From assembly GCA_037367355.1 (NCBI GenBank), contig CM074696.1, positions 1,550,001-1,614,000 of the forward strand: 64,000 nucleotides of DNA. Reading direction: 5' to 3'. The notes beneath the pieces are model-generated. The model saw only the letters and a program-made list of their open reading frames with translations, had not been told where the DNA came from and made no database searches. The DNA is from Neoscytalidium dimidiatum. Its lineage: Eukaryota; Ascomycota; Dothideomycetes; Botryosphaeriales; Botryosphaeriaceae. A program made the position numbers and the translations under genes. Shown in pieces: positions 44,535 through 58,091 of this stretch (the first letter of the stretch is position 1; every line of letters starts with the position of its first letter).

Positions 44535-46390
44535 ATGGCCCCTCACGCCGATATTTCCTCGAGACAGAGCTCCGTCGAGAGCTTCACCCCGCCCCCGCAG
44601 CACAACAACCAGCCCCTGCGCAGCGTTCACAGGGCCACCCAGCCCAAGATGCATCAGAACTCATCGTACCTGAGGCCCACCCCTGAGGACGAGCTGCACG
44701 ACATCATCTGCGTCGGCTTCGGTCCTGCGTCGCTGGCCATCGCCGTGGCCATGCACGACGCCATTGAGGCCTCAGGCCATGTGGGGCAGCTCGACCGGCT
44801 GCCCAAGGTTGCCTTCCTGGAGAAACAGCCCGAGTTCCGCTGGCACGCTGGCATGCTCCTCGAAGGCGCCCACATGCAAATTTCCTTCATCAAAGATATG
44901 GCCACCATGCGCAACCCGCGCAGCAACTTTACCTACCTCAACTACCTGCACAAGAACGACAGGTTGATTGACTTTATCAACCTGAGCACCTTCCTTCCTC
45001 CCCGCGTCGAGTACGAGGACTACCTGAGGTGGTGCGCCAGCCACTTCAACGACGTTACCTCCTATGGCCAGGAGGTTGTCCAGGTTGTTCCTGAGAAGAC
45101 TACCATCGACAGCGGCGCTGTTGACTCCTTCGTCGTCAAGTCCAGGAACACCGTCACGGGCGAGACTACCTCGCGCAGGGCCAGACATGTCGTCGTTGCC
45201 ACTGGCGGCAGGGCCAAGATCCCTGAGCCCTTCCCCAAGGATCACCCCAGGGTCATTCACTCATCGACCTTTAAGTACACTGCTCCCAAGCTTCTGCCGG
45301 AGCGCAACGCTCCTTACAAGATTGCCGTTATCGGCGGTGGTCAGAGTGCTGCGGAGATCTTTGAGAACCTCCAGAATAGCTATCCCAATTCGAGCACCAA
45401 CCTCATCATCAGGGGCCAGCATCTTCGCCCCAGCGACGACTCTCCTTTCGTCAACGAGATCTTCAATCCTGACAGGACTGATGACATGTTCAGCCGCGAC
45501 CCGGAGCTGCGCACCAAGACCATTCTTGACGACAAGGTCACTAACTACGGTGTTGTGCGCCTCAATCTGCTCGAGCGGTTGTTCGAGACAATGTACCTTC
45601 AGAAGATGAGGTACGGTGCCGAGGAGAACTGGCCGCACAGGATCCTGAACTTCCGCAATGTCATTGAGGCCACTGAGTCTCCAGTAATTAAGGGTGGCAT
45701 CCGTCTGGTCGTGGCGAACCACAGCAACCAGTTCTGCGCTCGCAAATCTACAACCGAGGAGATCCATGACTACGATCTTGTCGTTGTGGCTGTTGGCTAT
45801 GAGCGCAATGAGCACGAAGATATCCTGCAGGGCAGCCGCTGGCTGATGCCTGGTGGCGGTCGCCCTGGCCAGAAGTGGGAGGTCAACAGGAACTACAGTG
45901 TTTTGTTTGAAGAGGGCAAGGTTAGCCCCAATGCTGGCGTTTGGTTGCAAGGTTGTAACGAGATGACGCACGGTGTAAGTGACCACCCCTCAAAATCTTT
46001 TTATTCCTCCCCACCACAGACCCCCACTTCGCTTCAAGCGGCTTCGCAAATCACGCGTCGGTCCTGTTCCACCTTCCCGTTCCGAAACGTCCACACTACC
46101 ACAGATACTGTCTATCGAATCATAAGCCCTCGGTACCCGTGGGCACCGCAAACTATCACTCCACCCCGGAGCCAGTTCCATTACCATAAGCTCAAGAAAT
46201 CAATGCTGACATGCGTTTGCACCTGCAGTTAAGTGATACCCTACTCTCCGTTTTGGCAATTAGAAGCCAGGAGGTTGTTTCTTCGATTTTCGGTCCCCAG
46301 GTTGAGCATAGCAACGGCGTTCATCATGAGGAGGTTCATCACAACGGCAATGGTCACCACGCTCACCAACAGGCTCAGCTTCAGGCTTAG
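44535..46390 (+). CDS. sidA: L-ornithine N5-monooxygenase (SidA family)
   Basis: Two exons, 44535-45974 and 46229-46390, give 533 residues. The enzyme uses FAD, NADPH and O2 to hydroxylate the side-chain amine of ornithine, the first committed step of hydroxamate siderophores. Visible motifs: FAD loop ICVGFGPASLAIAV near residue 61, substrate/FAD stretch MLLEGAHMQISFIKDMATMR, NADPH loop VIGGGQSAAEIF near 267, and DYDLVVVAVGYERN near 412, the D(x)3(L/F)ATGY-type signature. The C-terminal CNEMTHG|LSDTLLSVLAIR motif is split by the intron, which confirms the splice. The tail is His/Asn-rich (VHHEEVHHNGNGHHAH). The intron is unusually long for this window (254 nt) and stays open in frame, so an unspliced product would be 565 residues with a different end. 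Promoter GATA sites predict iron repression. Confidence 0.95.
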
Positions 46391-49300
46391 ATGAGCCTGT
46401 TTGTAGACATTGGGTGAGATTTTATGTGGTTATGCAGTCCTGATTTTTCTTTTTGCTTGGGCCTGCAACTGTTTCTAGGGTTTCGTACAAGCTCTCTCTC
46501 TCTCTTCTTTTTTTTTTTTTACGTCTGTTGGGGAAATCAAAAAGTACATAAGAATATTCATATGGAAAGTTACCTCGTCCGGTTTCGCTTTGTGAAGCGC
46601 CTTAGCTTTTAGCCGGTGCCCGATTTGACCCGACAGCTGTCTTGGAGGGGAATCACCAGATGTCGGGTCTCTTTAGCGCCGGAATCCTTTTTGCTACTCT
46701 CGGACGGGGGAACCTGGAATACAGAGGCGCAAAGAACAATTCCCGATTGCAAGGAGAATAGGGGCGTCACAATATCTTTCGTAAGCTACAGTGTGTGCGA
46801 GCATTGAGACTCTGTTCCAAAGCAACTTTGGGCGCTCAAGGCTCGACTACACCTGCCTGGATTACGCCATTACTTCAATTTCCTCGATGATGGCGACGGG
46901 CAGGGCAACGGCGGGTACGGCGGACAATCCATACAAATGAACCCGAGGGTCCGGATGGAGGGATTTTTAGTTCAGCAAACTACTGCAGTCTATAACTGCA
47001 AGATGACCGAGGTGGATGCAAGGCAGCTGCAAGAAATCACAGAAGTTACCGCACTAAAACAATTCCTTTTTTTTTTTTTAGGTACCGTGCCGGACAGCGT
47101 GGGTTTTTCTCTGGATCGTGCTTAGGCGGCTAGAATCTTTTCTTCTTTTCGCCGTCGGCTAAAACAGCACGTGGGGCCTTCCCGGTCTCATTGTTCACTG
47201 TAAAGGACGACCAATCATCAAAGGCTGTGACGAGATTCCATGTTCTTCCGATGTTGAGTTCTATACTAAGGCTGCACATGATATTGCTCTTACATGCTTG
47301 CAACATGTAAGCACCCGGATTGCGTTGGCGTGAGGCTACAGCTCCCACGTGTGGCTTCCACTAGGCTACGTGCTCGCACCACTTACATCTACATTTGAGC
47401 TCTGAATGAACTGTTGCAAAGCATTTTCTCCCACATGCTTTGCCATTCTCATTCTTACTTCGCCTCTTGGAACGGCCGGGAATTGCTGATCCCTCGCTTA
47501 CGGTGGCGAGGAGAAGAAGCACGCGTGTCCTGGTCCCAAGAGCTGCGATCGCGGACCGGTTGCGGAGAACATGCTGCTATCGAACCCGGTCCGTTCCCGC
47601 TCCACATCCACGCGGCTTTGATTCCTGAAGATTGTTTCACGGGGATGGGGAGATCCGAGCATGATTCTGCGCAAGGATCAGGAGGAAGTGGCGTATGTAT
47701 GTCCGGTAACAGGCGTGGTCTTGCATGAAAATAGGAGGAGAGAGAGAATTATGGAGACAAGATGCGTAGCATCTCCTCGGATTTATGCCATTGCGCCCAG
47801 CTTCCTTGTCTGGAGTGGACGATGTTTATTTTAGTCTCAGAGCTTTGGTTGATCTGATATGCCAATACACGTTACATGCATTGGTAGCTTGGCTGTAGCC
47901 TCACTACCGCATACTCGCCTTTTTTTTTGATCTGCTGTGGTCCGTGTTCAGCCTCGTGCCTGTTCTACCCAGCCACTTAGACAAGTAGGAATATGTCACT
48001 GGGTTGTACCACTATGCTTGTTCTCCCTGGGGCCTCGGCCTTAAGACGATTACTTCGGCACCATCCGTTCCCGTTCGGGGGATCCCTCGGCCCTTCCCTC
48101 CAAGCCTTCCTCCGAGAGGGAAGGGCAGGCGGTGCCCGCTCGGCTCGTTAGCGCTGCAACCTTTGGCCAGCCACAGACCCTGTCATTCGGTACTGTCCTT
48201 CTTTCTTCTGCCTTTGTATTTGCTTTTCTGTTATGCCTGTGGAGAAAAAGCGCCATGTATCCATCGAAGAGATGGCGAGTCAACCACTCAGGGCCATTTG
48301 AAGACCAGCACCATTAGGTAAATGCATCGAAAAGTGGTCCAAACAACTCCGCGAATATGTCGTTGCCGGTCATAAAGTCACGGTTGGCCACACATGCTTC
48401 GTCGACTATTCCAGATGTATGCCAGACGCCACCTCCACCAAATCAGTGTGCCCCTTCCTATGTGGCTTGTCAAAAGGTCCTGGAGGACCAAAATTCCCAG
48501 TTTTTAGGCTTCAAGAAGCTTTCGAGGCGTTTGCGCCAATGAGCGTCATTCGCTCATCAGGCGGGGGCATGATAAGATAATCCTGCCAGGCTGTGATTAA
48601 GCCCTGGCATCGGACTTCGATATCGCCTTCGGGAATGGCCTTGAAATATCACGTCTCGTGGGCCGGCTTATACTGTGAATCGGCTGCCCCCTCGTAGGAG
48701 ATCGTCGTGGCCTTGCTTTTTCCAGTGCCAATGCCGCCAATATTCGCCGACCTGGGAACCCCACGTCATGCGTGAGACCGAGCTGTTGATGTCGGAGATA
48801 GCCACTGTGAGGGTTGTCGGAGCTATCACCGACAGTGCTTGTAGTGTGCCTACACCTTGTCTGGGCCACGAGGACTATGCGGCTGCCTGTGGCTGGTGTT
48901 GCCCTGTCCCTGAAGTGGTTTACCTGGATGTAGCGAGGCTGTACGTGTTTAGAAACTAATATGCAGATGCTGAAAGTTTTCGGAGTTAGGAAAGAATAGT
49001 GTCTCTGCTTGCAGAGTACTGGTACTTAAGCGCTGTAACCGCTCATACAATAGCTTGCCTCGCTTGCTTACTTTTGGCCCTCATCCTGGTTGGTTATTAT
49101 CCGTTCCTGAATATCTGCCGAGCAGTCTACTTGAAGGGGGCGAGCATACGTGAGGTACTCAGCTGACGGCTCAGAAATCTTTCCGTGCTGGAAATTGCCA
49201 GGGAAATGAAATTTGAAGAGACCCGAGAGACTGGACGCGGCGTACCGCTGTCCTTCTGGCCCGGCCAAGTTTGGTACGACCTTCCTTTTTCCTCGTCGAT

Positions 49301-51266
49301 CCCCTCTTTTGCCTCCACTGTGATGGGGAAACATGGTGTAGGGCGCGGGAACTGCGCGTCCCGTCTGCGGATGGTACACGCAATCACGGGGAAGCAATTA
49401 TATCATACATGCTCTTATTCGTCCGCCCGTCCCAAGCGCGGGTCCGCAACGCGTACCATCGATGCCTTTGGCCAGTCAAGAGCGCAACCTCTTGCATCGA
49501 TATCCTCGCGCGTCTCCGTTTCGGTTGCCTTCTCTTTCGCGTGGCTATCAAGCTGACTGGCTTGCTTTGCGTGCTTTTGCGATCACCGGATGACAACGGC
49601 AGATACCTCCGGGCTGCACTGACTTCACGAGTGGTACCCACTGCTTTGACGGATGCAGCATTAGAGCAGCCCATAGGGCGGCCAGCGTGGTATTGTCCCC
49701 CACACTATCCGGATTCCTACCGTGCAACCTCCGGGCTATTCTCCGCAGCGCATTATTACGTGAGGGTATGAATTGCGGGTACCTTGATCTTCTGGCGTGC
49801 TCTGGGTGCTTGGAGTACCAAGGCCTCGGCGGGCTGACCAGCAAAATCGTGATCTCTCAGCAACTCGGCGAACCAGCACTCGAAACCCCTCTCCCAAAGA
49901 CACAGGCGATTCAGGGTCGACTGCAGATCTTGTTCCTTTCGTCCAAGCCGCTGGAAGTTCGGATCAGTTCGGTGATGTTCTATGCAAGCCTGTAACTTGG
50001 TGGCTTGCAGACCCTGAGTGCCACGAAAAAAAAAATAATACCCGGACCGAGTTTTGATGCCCTTGCCGATATCGCCTCAGTTGCCTTCGCATAACAACAT
50101 GCCTTGTCCGCCGAGATGTCTCAATGCAGCTGAATATGGCATCCGTCATGGTCAGGCAGTCACGCTGGACTTTCCACCGAGATCATAATAGCGGGACAAC
50201 CTCCTCGCCGACTCTCGTGCTCGTTTTGGCAGTTCGCTTCGCTGTAAGATCGTCGCTCTCAATCGATCAATTTCGAAGTCCTGGAAATCAGAGCCTTTTT
50301 TTTTTCCTCCCCTCCTCTGTATCGCCTGTGCATTTGTTCCCGCATGTGCCGGAGGGGAACGGAAAACTCGCATTCCGTCTCCGCGGCGGCTCGAACAGTA
50401 TAGACCTGCTGGCAAGTCACAGAGGAAGTCGGGGGTATGACGAGGATGGCGGCAGGCCCGCGTGATGACAGGCACAGGAACATCTATCTTCATTCCCCAC
50501 TCGCACATGGAAAGGAGAGCTCGTCTTGCGTCAGCGAAGATTGCTTTGCTTCGGTTAGCGTGTGTGGGGCAAGTAGTCATAGGGGAGAGTCCTCGGATTC
50601 AGGCGACACATGTTGGAGCAAGATCCGCTTGGAAGGTGTTGCTTTTTCGCACAGCTGGCGGGATCTGGCCAGGCTCGCCATCTAGCTTACCTCGTCTTAT
50701 CACGTGATTTTGGACTTGGACGCGAACTCGCTCAGCCGTCACCATGCCATCGTCTTGCTGACATGCAGCAGAATGGTAACTGCATATGCATATTTCACGA
50801 GATCCCCTCCTCTCACTGTTGTGGTCTCGATGCTGGTCTGGCGTCTTTCGCGTGCAAACGGAGCCCCGCGCTTACTTAATTCGGACACGCACAGCGGCGG
50901 CGGTGAATGTGCGAGCGAGGCGCAGGGATGGTGGCTTTTGGCGATTCTGCGCTGCGCCAGCCAATTTGGCGCTGGTAGAAACCTCGCGCTCACTCAATAT
51001 CAACAAGCAGAGCACAGAGCTAGCGCGGCCGCAAGCAGCAATGTTCTCGAAGCCAAAGATCCCCATTTCTGATCGACGTGGTGTCGTGGCGAGTGGACGC
51101 TTGACATGGGTGTTGAGGAGCTATCCCCTCGCGGGTGGCGTCAGAGCTTCACCGCGACGGGAACCCCACTATCTGTTGTCCGCCAGCCCTTCAACTCCTA
51201 ACTTTCTCCTTATCCCCCTTCAACCCATTCCCTCACCATCGCCACAATCCCCTCTCACCCGCAATC
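46391..51266. other. 4.9-kb intergenic region without a supportable gene
   Basis: Many short frames occur on both strands, none above about 185 codons, none with a recognisable domain or good splice partners. Simple tracts are common: (CT)n then T13 at about 46492-46520, T-runs near 47069, 47924 and 50298, and an A-run near 50027. The right end holds the phosphoglucomutase promoter and a pyrimidine-rich leader (about 51185-51260). A TCACGTGA palindrome is at 50700-50707. A noncoding transcript or decayed gene could be hidden here, but I cannot show it. Confidence 0.45.
50700..50707. promoter_or_regulatory. TCACGTGA palindrome upstream of phosphoglucomutase
   Basis: Same 8-mer as in the RidA/regulator promoter, again in a TATCACGTGAT context with TTGG a few bases on. 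It lies 560 bp before the phosphoglucomutase start. It would suit a bHLH factor such as a Cbf1 homologue. Confidence 0.4.
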
Positions 51267-53256
<1,990 letters not shown>

Positions 53257-54249
53257 AGTGGCCTTCTGGGGAGAGCGGGTTAACGAGTGACGACGACCAT
53301 GAAAGGTGCATACAGATTGCTTCAGCATAATCTTTTTGCAAGCAAAAGCATGAGGAGGCTTCCGCCGTAGTGTTTGAAACGTAGAAAGCAAATAAAAGTA
53401 AATTTATGGGCACGTGTGTTTCGAAGCGCTAAATCTGACCGCTGGTGCCAATGGAGGTTTCTCGGACATGAGCTTGCAACCTTTAATCAAAGCTAGCGCG
53501 GTTCGCTGGCGATGACGTCGGCTTAGCGGCGCAATCCATCAAGCAAGAGTGTGTTCCTTGATCGCTCGTTGAGGCAGATGGTGCTAGCGACGAGAGGAAG
53601 GCATGAAGGCACCCGGCGCTTGTTTCAAGCATTCAACAGCATCAGTGACGTAGGCGGAGTACAGGTCAGGGTGGCCAAGCAGACCCGGGAGGCCAGGCGA
53701 AGCTTATTGTACACAGCGTTCACATGTCGAGCCAAACACTGGGCCTGCTGTCGCATTAACCAGCACTGAGAAGTGCGCATGCAGCAGACGGCATCGTGGG
53801 CGATCTGCCACCGAAGCAGAGGGGCAGGCATCGGAGTATATGTAAGGCGGCAGCGGAGACATGGAGCGGAGGCGGCAGCGATCGGCGGCGGGCCTATCGA
53901 CGGGTCCTTCTGGGCCTCTGGCTCCAATGCTAGCTGGCAGTGAACAGATGCTGACGGTGGCAACCATGGGAGTGCTTGCGCAGGTAGGAGTCGCAGAGCG
54001 GAGGGCGTGTGGTGGTGTGCGGGTGACGGGCCAACCAGGGCGCGTGGGCGCAGGCGGTGGGTGGTGACAGGTACAGTAGACGGGCGGTAGGCGAAAGATG
54101 GGAAGAATGACGCCGGGGCTCAGCCACCCTACCACAGACCCCTCGCCGCGGCCGCAGCTCTCCAAACCTCCACGCTCCCTCCACCAATTCTGCTTTCCCT
54201 GCCTCCTTCCCGATCAAGATCCTGTCCCCAGCTCCTCTCGCATCCAACT
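53257..54249. other. Intergenic region between phosphoglucomutase and OSBP genes
   Basis: 3' flank of phosphoglucomutase and promoter of the oxysterol-binding protein gene, with a CT-rich stretch just upstream of the start at 54250. Frames on both strands have no recognised domain. Confidence 0.5.
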
Positions 54250-55717
54250 ATGGCCTCCAACAATAACGCCGAAGCCTCGGCTGTGCCGCCGCAAGCCCGG
54301 GGGTCGTGGGGTTCATTCCTCAAGGTACGCGACACGCTTCCCGTTTGGTTACCCGCGCCTAGAAGCACTACGCCTGCATACCGCGACTTTTTTTCTGCGC
54401 CTCAACACCGCCCCGGCACTCACCCTTGCTCGAATCGTACTGATGGTTTCCGCCACCATGTAGTCCATCGCCTCGTTCAACGGCGACTTGTCGTCTATGA
54501 CAGCGCCGCCCTTCATCCTCAGCTCCACCTCTCTGGTCGAATTCTCCTCCTACTGGGCTGAGCACCCTGAGCTCTTCGTAGCCCCTGCCTCCAAGGAGGA
54601 TCCCGCCGAGCGCGCTCTCGCAGTCCTCAAGTGGTTCCTTAGCACTCTCAAGCAGCAGTATGCGAGCCGAAGCGAGAAGCTGGGCAGTGAGAAGAAGCCC
54701 CTCAACCCCTTCCTGGGCGAGCTGTTCCTGGGCAAGTGGGAGGACGACGCAGGCACCACACACCTCGTGAGCGAGCAGGTCAGGTATGAGAAACACTCCG
54801 AAGCACTCCAGCGCAATGAGCCACCGGACTTCTGGGTGCTGATTTTCATACTGCAGCCACCACCCGCCCGTTACGGCCTACTCCATCTGGAACGACAAGC
54901 ACGGCGTCCGCCTGACGGGCTATTGCGGCCAGAAAGCCTCATTCTCGCGCACCATTAACGTGAAGGTGAGTCGTCAGCAACGGCACACAAGTCGTCGCGT
55001 ACGGTGCACTGACTAACGCTTGTTACGCGACAGCAAATTGGCCACGCGGTCCTTCACATCGATGCCTACGACGAAGACTACCTGATCACTCTTCCGTCGC
55101 TGCACATTGAAGGCCTGATCACCGGCTCTCCCTACGTCGAGCTGAATCGCCAATCCTACATCACCTCTTCGTCGGGCTACACCGCCAAGATCGACTACAG
55201 TGGCCGCGGTTGGATCAGCGGCAAGAAGAACAGCTTCACTGCCGTGCTGTATCCACACGACAAGACGGAGAAGGACGCCATCTTCACCATCGATGGCCAG
55301 TGGACCGAGGCCTTCACCATCAAGAGAAAGAAGGACACGGTTGAGACGTACGACGCCCGTACCAACAAGACCACCCCTCTCACTCTTACCCCTATCGAGG
55401 AGCAGGACGAGATGGAAAGTCGCCGCGCATGGCAGAAGGTTGCTACTGCCATTCAGGCTGGCGACATGGACACCACCGGGCGCGAGAAAAGCATCATCGA
55501 GAACCGCCAGCGCGAGATGCGCCGCGTTGAGCGCGAAGAGGGCCGTGAATGGGAGCGTCGCTACTTTTCGCGCACTGACGAGTACCCCGTTTTCGAGAAG
55601 CTGGCCGCTCGCATCCAAGAGCCCATCGAGGCAGACAAGACAAATGGCGTGTGGAAGTTTGATCCTGAGAAGGCTTCCAAGCACCTCTCTGAGACCACCA
55701 CTGCTCCTTCGTCGTGA
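54250..55717 (+). CDS. Oxysterol-binding protein, Kes1/Osh4-like
   Basis: Four exons, 54250-54324, 54464-54783, 54857-54965 and 55034-55717, with introns of 139, 73 and 68 nt, give 395 residues. The family fingerprint EQVSHHPP lies at residues 129-136, split by intron 2 (EQVS|HHPP phase 2), which confirms the splice. Upstream are the lid-like N-terminus ([19 protein letters not shown]) and [10 protein letters not shown]; downstream are [15 protein letters not shown] and the basic C-terminal half. There is no PH or ankyrin domain, so it is the short Kes1/Osh4 type, a cytosolic carrier that exchanges sterol for PI4P between ER and Golgi/trans-Golgi membranes. It is slightly shorter than yeast Kes1 (434 residues) and looks complete. 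Neighbours on both sides are housekeeping genes. Confidence 0.95.
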
Positions 55718-58091
55718 TGTTGATGGCTGTTGGTAGTGACCTGATCTACTAGAACGGATGGAAGGTTTGTTCTGCTGTTTCTCACTGTAGCCTCCTTCCA
55801 CTCGATACCTTCTACTTCTTGTATTATGTTAGGGTAATCTTGCAACGACTCCACGGTATATGGCAAGCATATGCGGCTAGTTCAAGCTTTATGGCTGGGC
55901 TTGGATCTTCCGTGTCTTCTTTCTTTTCTTGGGTACGGATGAGCAGGCGTGCAAGTGCGACCTCCCAGAAGCGCGCATAATCTCCCTTCATGTTCTTTCT
56001 TGACATGCAAGTGTTTCTTGTTTCAGAACAGGCAGAAACGCCAAACGGGAATAGGATCAACACTTCCTCCTAGGTACACTCTTGCTCGGAGCATTTTCCG
56101 AAGGGTGTTGAACGGCCCGACTGCTGCGACGTGGGCACGATGGAGGATCAGCAGCATGGCACGGAAGTCTTGCGTCATATTCATCATGAGGAGAAAGCTA
56201 TTACGTGGACTTTGGAATGTTTATGAGCATACTTATTTTCTGGCTATTACGGAGTAGCTTTGCGAGCGAAGAACGGAATAACGATAGAGGCAAGAACACA
56301 GATGTGGGCGAATCCAATCAGAATATTTTCGGAATGTCCATCGGATCATGTGTCTGTCCATCGTGGGTTGGCATTCGTACGATGCTAGCGTACGGTGGCT
56401 TTTGCGTCTAATCTAAGAAAGGGGTCATGGTGTGATATACGGGAACACTTGCCTGTTGATGGGTAACGCTGATTTTAGGGTACCGTATTTGACGGAGACT
56501 GAAGATCCAAGTCCTACTCTGAAAAAGCATCCTCAGGAGGTGAGATGAGAAGGGCTGCTCGCTTACAATGGAGACCCGTATCGGTATGCTCACTAATTTA
56601 GACCGCAGTGTGCATAAGCCGTAACTCATTCATTCAGATATGCAAGCCAATGACCTTCCTCTCCGGCCATGCAGCGATCTCTGAATACGGTCTGATTCTG
56701 CTAGCGCTTCTGCCCTGCTGATCAAACTCTACCTAAGGAAAACATGGATGTGCTTCGCAGCGCAAGCCCTCGTGACCCCCCTACTCAAGCATAGGACAGG
56801 TACCAAATAGCTCCATTTGAACAATACATTCTCCGCGCATTTTTCTTTTAATTCTTTTTCCGACGCCCTTTCGACATCGGAGTCTTCTAGTGGTAGTAGC
56901 AGAAGAAGAAGAAGAAGAAGAAGTTTCACCGATATCAAGACCTTTCTCCATCTGAGGAAATTCTGCGTGGCACTGACGTAGCAAGAGCACGGAGCGGGAG
57001 AGGGAGGAGGGTGGGAGGAACATGGCGAGTTCTCTGTAGTCATGCATGCTAGAAACCAGACAACCGAGTTCTGTGGAGCCAATTCGCTGACCAGTCCCAA
57101 TGCCGACGCGGACGATGCAGCACAACCGTACGCGATGACAGAGATAGTACCCATGACTAGTGAGATAGGAAGGAAAGAAGGGTAAAAGGAGCTTGTATAA
57201 ATCTACATATCAATTCGAGAATCAAAAGCATTGGCACGAGGAATGAGCAGCGAATAGTAAGAAACAGGGGAAGAAATGTGGGGAAGTAAAGAGGTATGTG
57301 CCTCTCCGGAATAATTCCTGTTGCATATACTGCGGATATCGACCTTTCACTACATCCCCTTCTGCGAAGAAAACGCCTCCCTGTGAGGATAATCTTTTGA
57401 AGATAAGGGGGGGAAAAGGAAAGGAAGGCGCTACAGCGAGCCTGCGCGTACGAGGCGAGAGAGCCAGCGCTGCTCCCTCAGAGCGTCCTGAAGACTCGGA
57501 ATATTGTTAGAAATGGTGCAGTGAACCTCTGCCTCAAGAAGCCTTCCGCTTACAATGGAGAAACCTGATATCAACGCAAATTCGAAGGATACACCAGCAT
57601 GGGGAAAGCACCAAAGTGTCCCGTATGTCGGCAAGAAGAATAGGTCCCACGAAGTCAAAGATAAACCTCAAGAAAGAAGTGAAGCCACGGATTGGTTTAA
57701 AAAGAAGTAGAGGGTAGAAAAACAAAAAACCGCAGTAAACCCCGCCATCACCATGATAGAATTTCTCCCGCATTTGCACCGCTCCCTCCCACCTACACCC
57801 CACCGTGTCGCCAATTAATTTCTTTGTCAGAAAATGAAGACCCCTCCTTCGCCACGCAAATGCCTTTTTAGTTTACCCAAACCCGGCGCACTGAAAATGC
57901 ATCAAGAAAGGAGAAAGAGTCATGGGAGAATATTGCCATCTTCTCCCCTGAAAAGAGGATTAAGAGCAGGAAATAAAATCAGGAAGTGAGGCTAGCTCGT
58001 TGTCCTGAATTTTGTATAGACGCCAGACGTTCAAGAAGAAAGGTGTCATGTATCAAATCATACCACGTGAGCATTTCAATCGTGACGTGTC
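55718..58091. other. Convergent intergenic region between OSBP and Not1 genes
   Basis: 3' ends of the oxysterol-binding protein gene (plus) and the Not1 gene (minus) face each other across 2.4 kb. It is AT-richer than neighbouring exons. No coding region with family features was found on either strand. A (AGA)n tract lies at 56901-56923. Confidence 0.5.
56901..56923. repeat. (AGA)n microsatellite
   Basis: 23 nt of uninterrupted AGA/GAA triplets in the convergent intergenic region. It is a simple repeat, possibly polymorphic. Confidence 0.8.

Noticed and set aside
49271..50580. Frames of 113-166 codons in the 46-51 kb gap as small genes
   Set aside because: Several overlap each other on opposite strands, no family motif, no consistent codon bias, no convincing splice partners.
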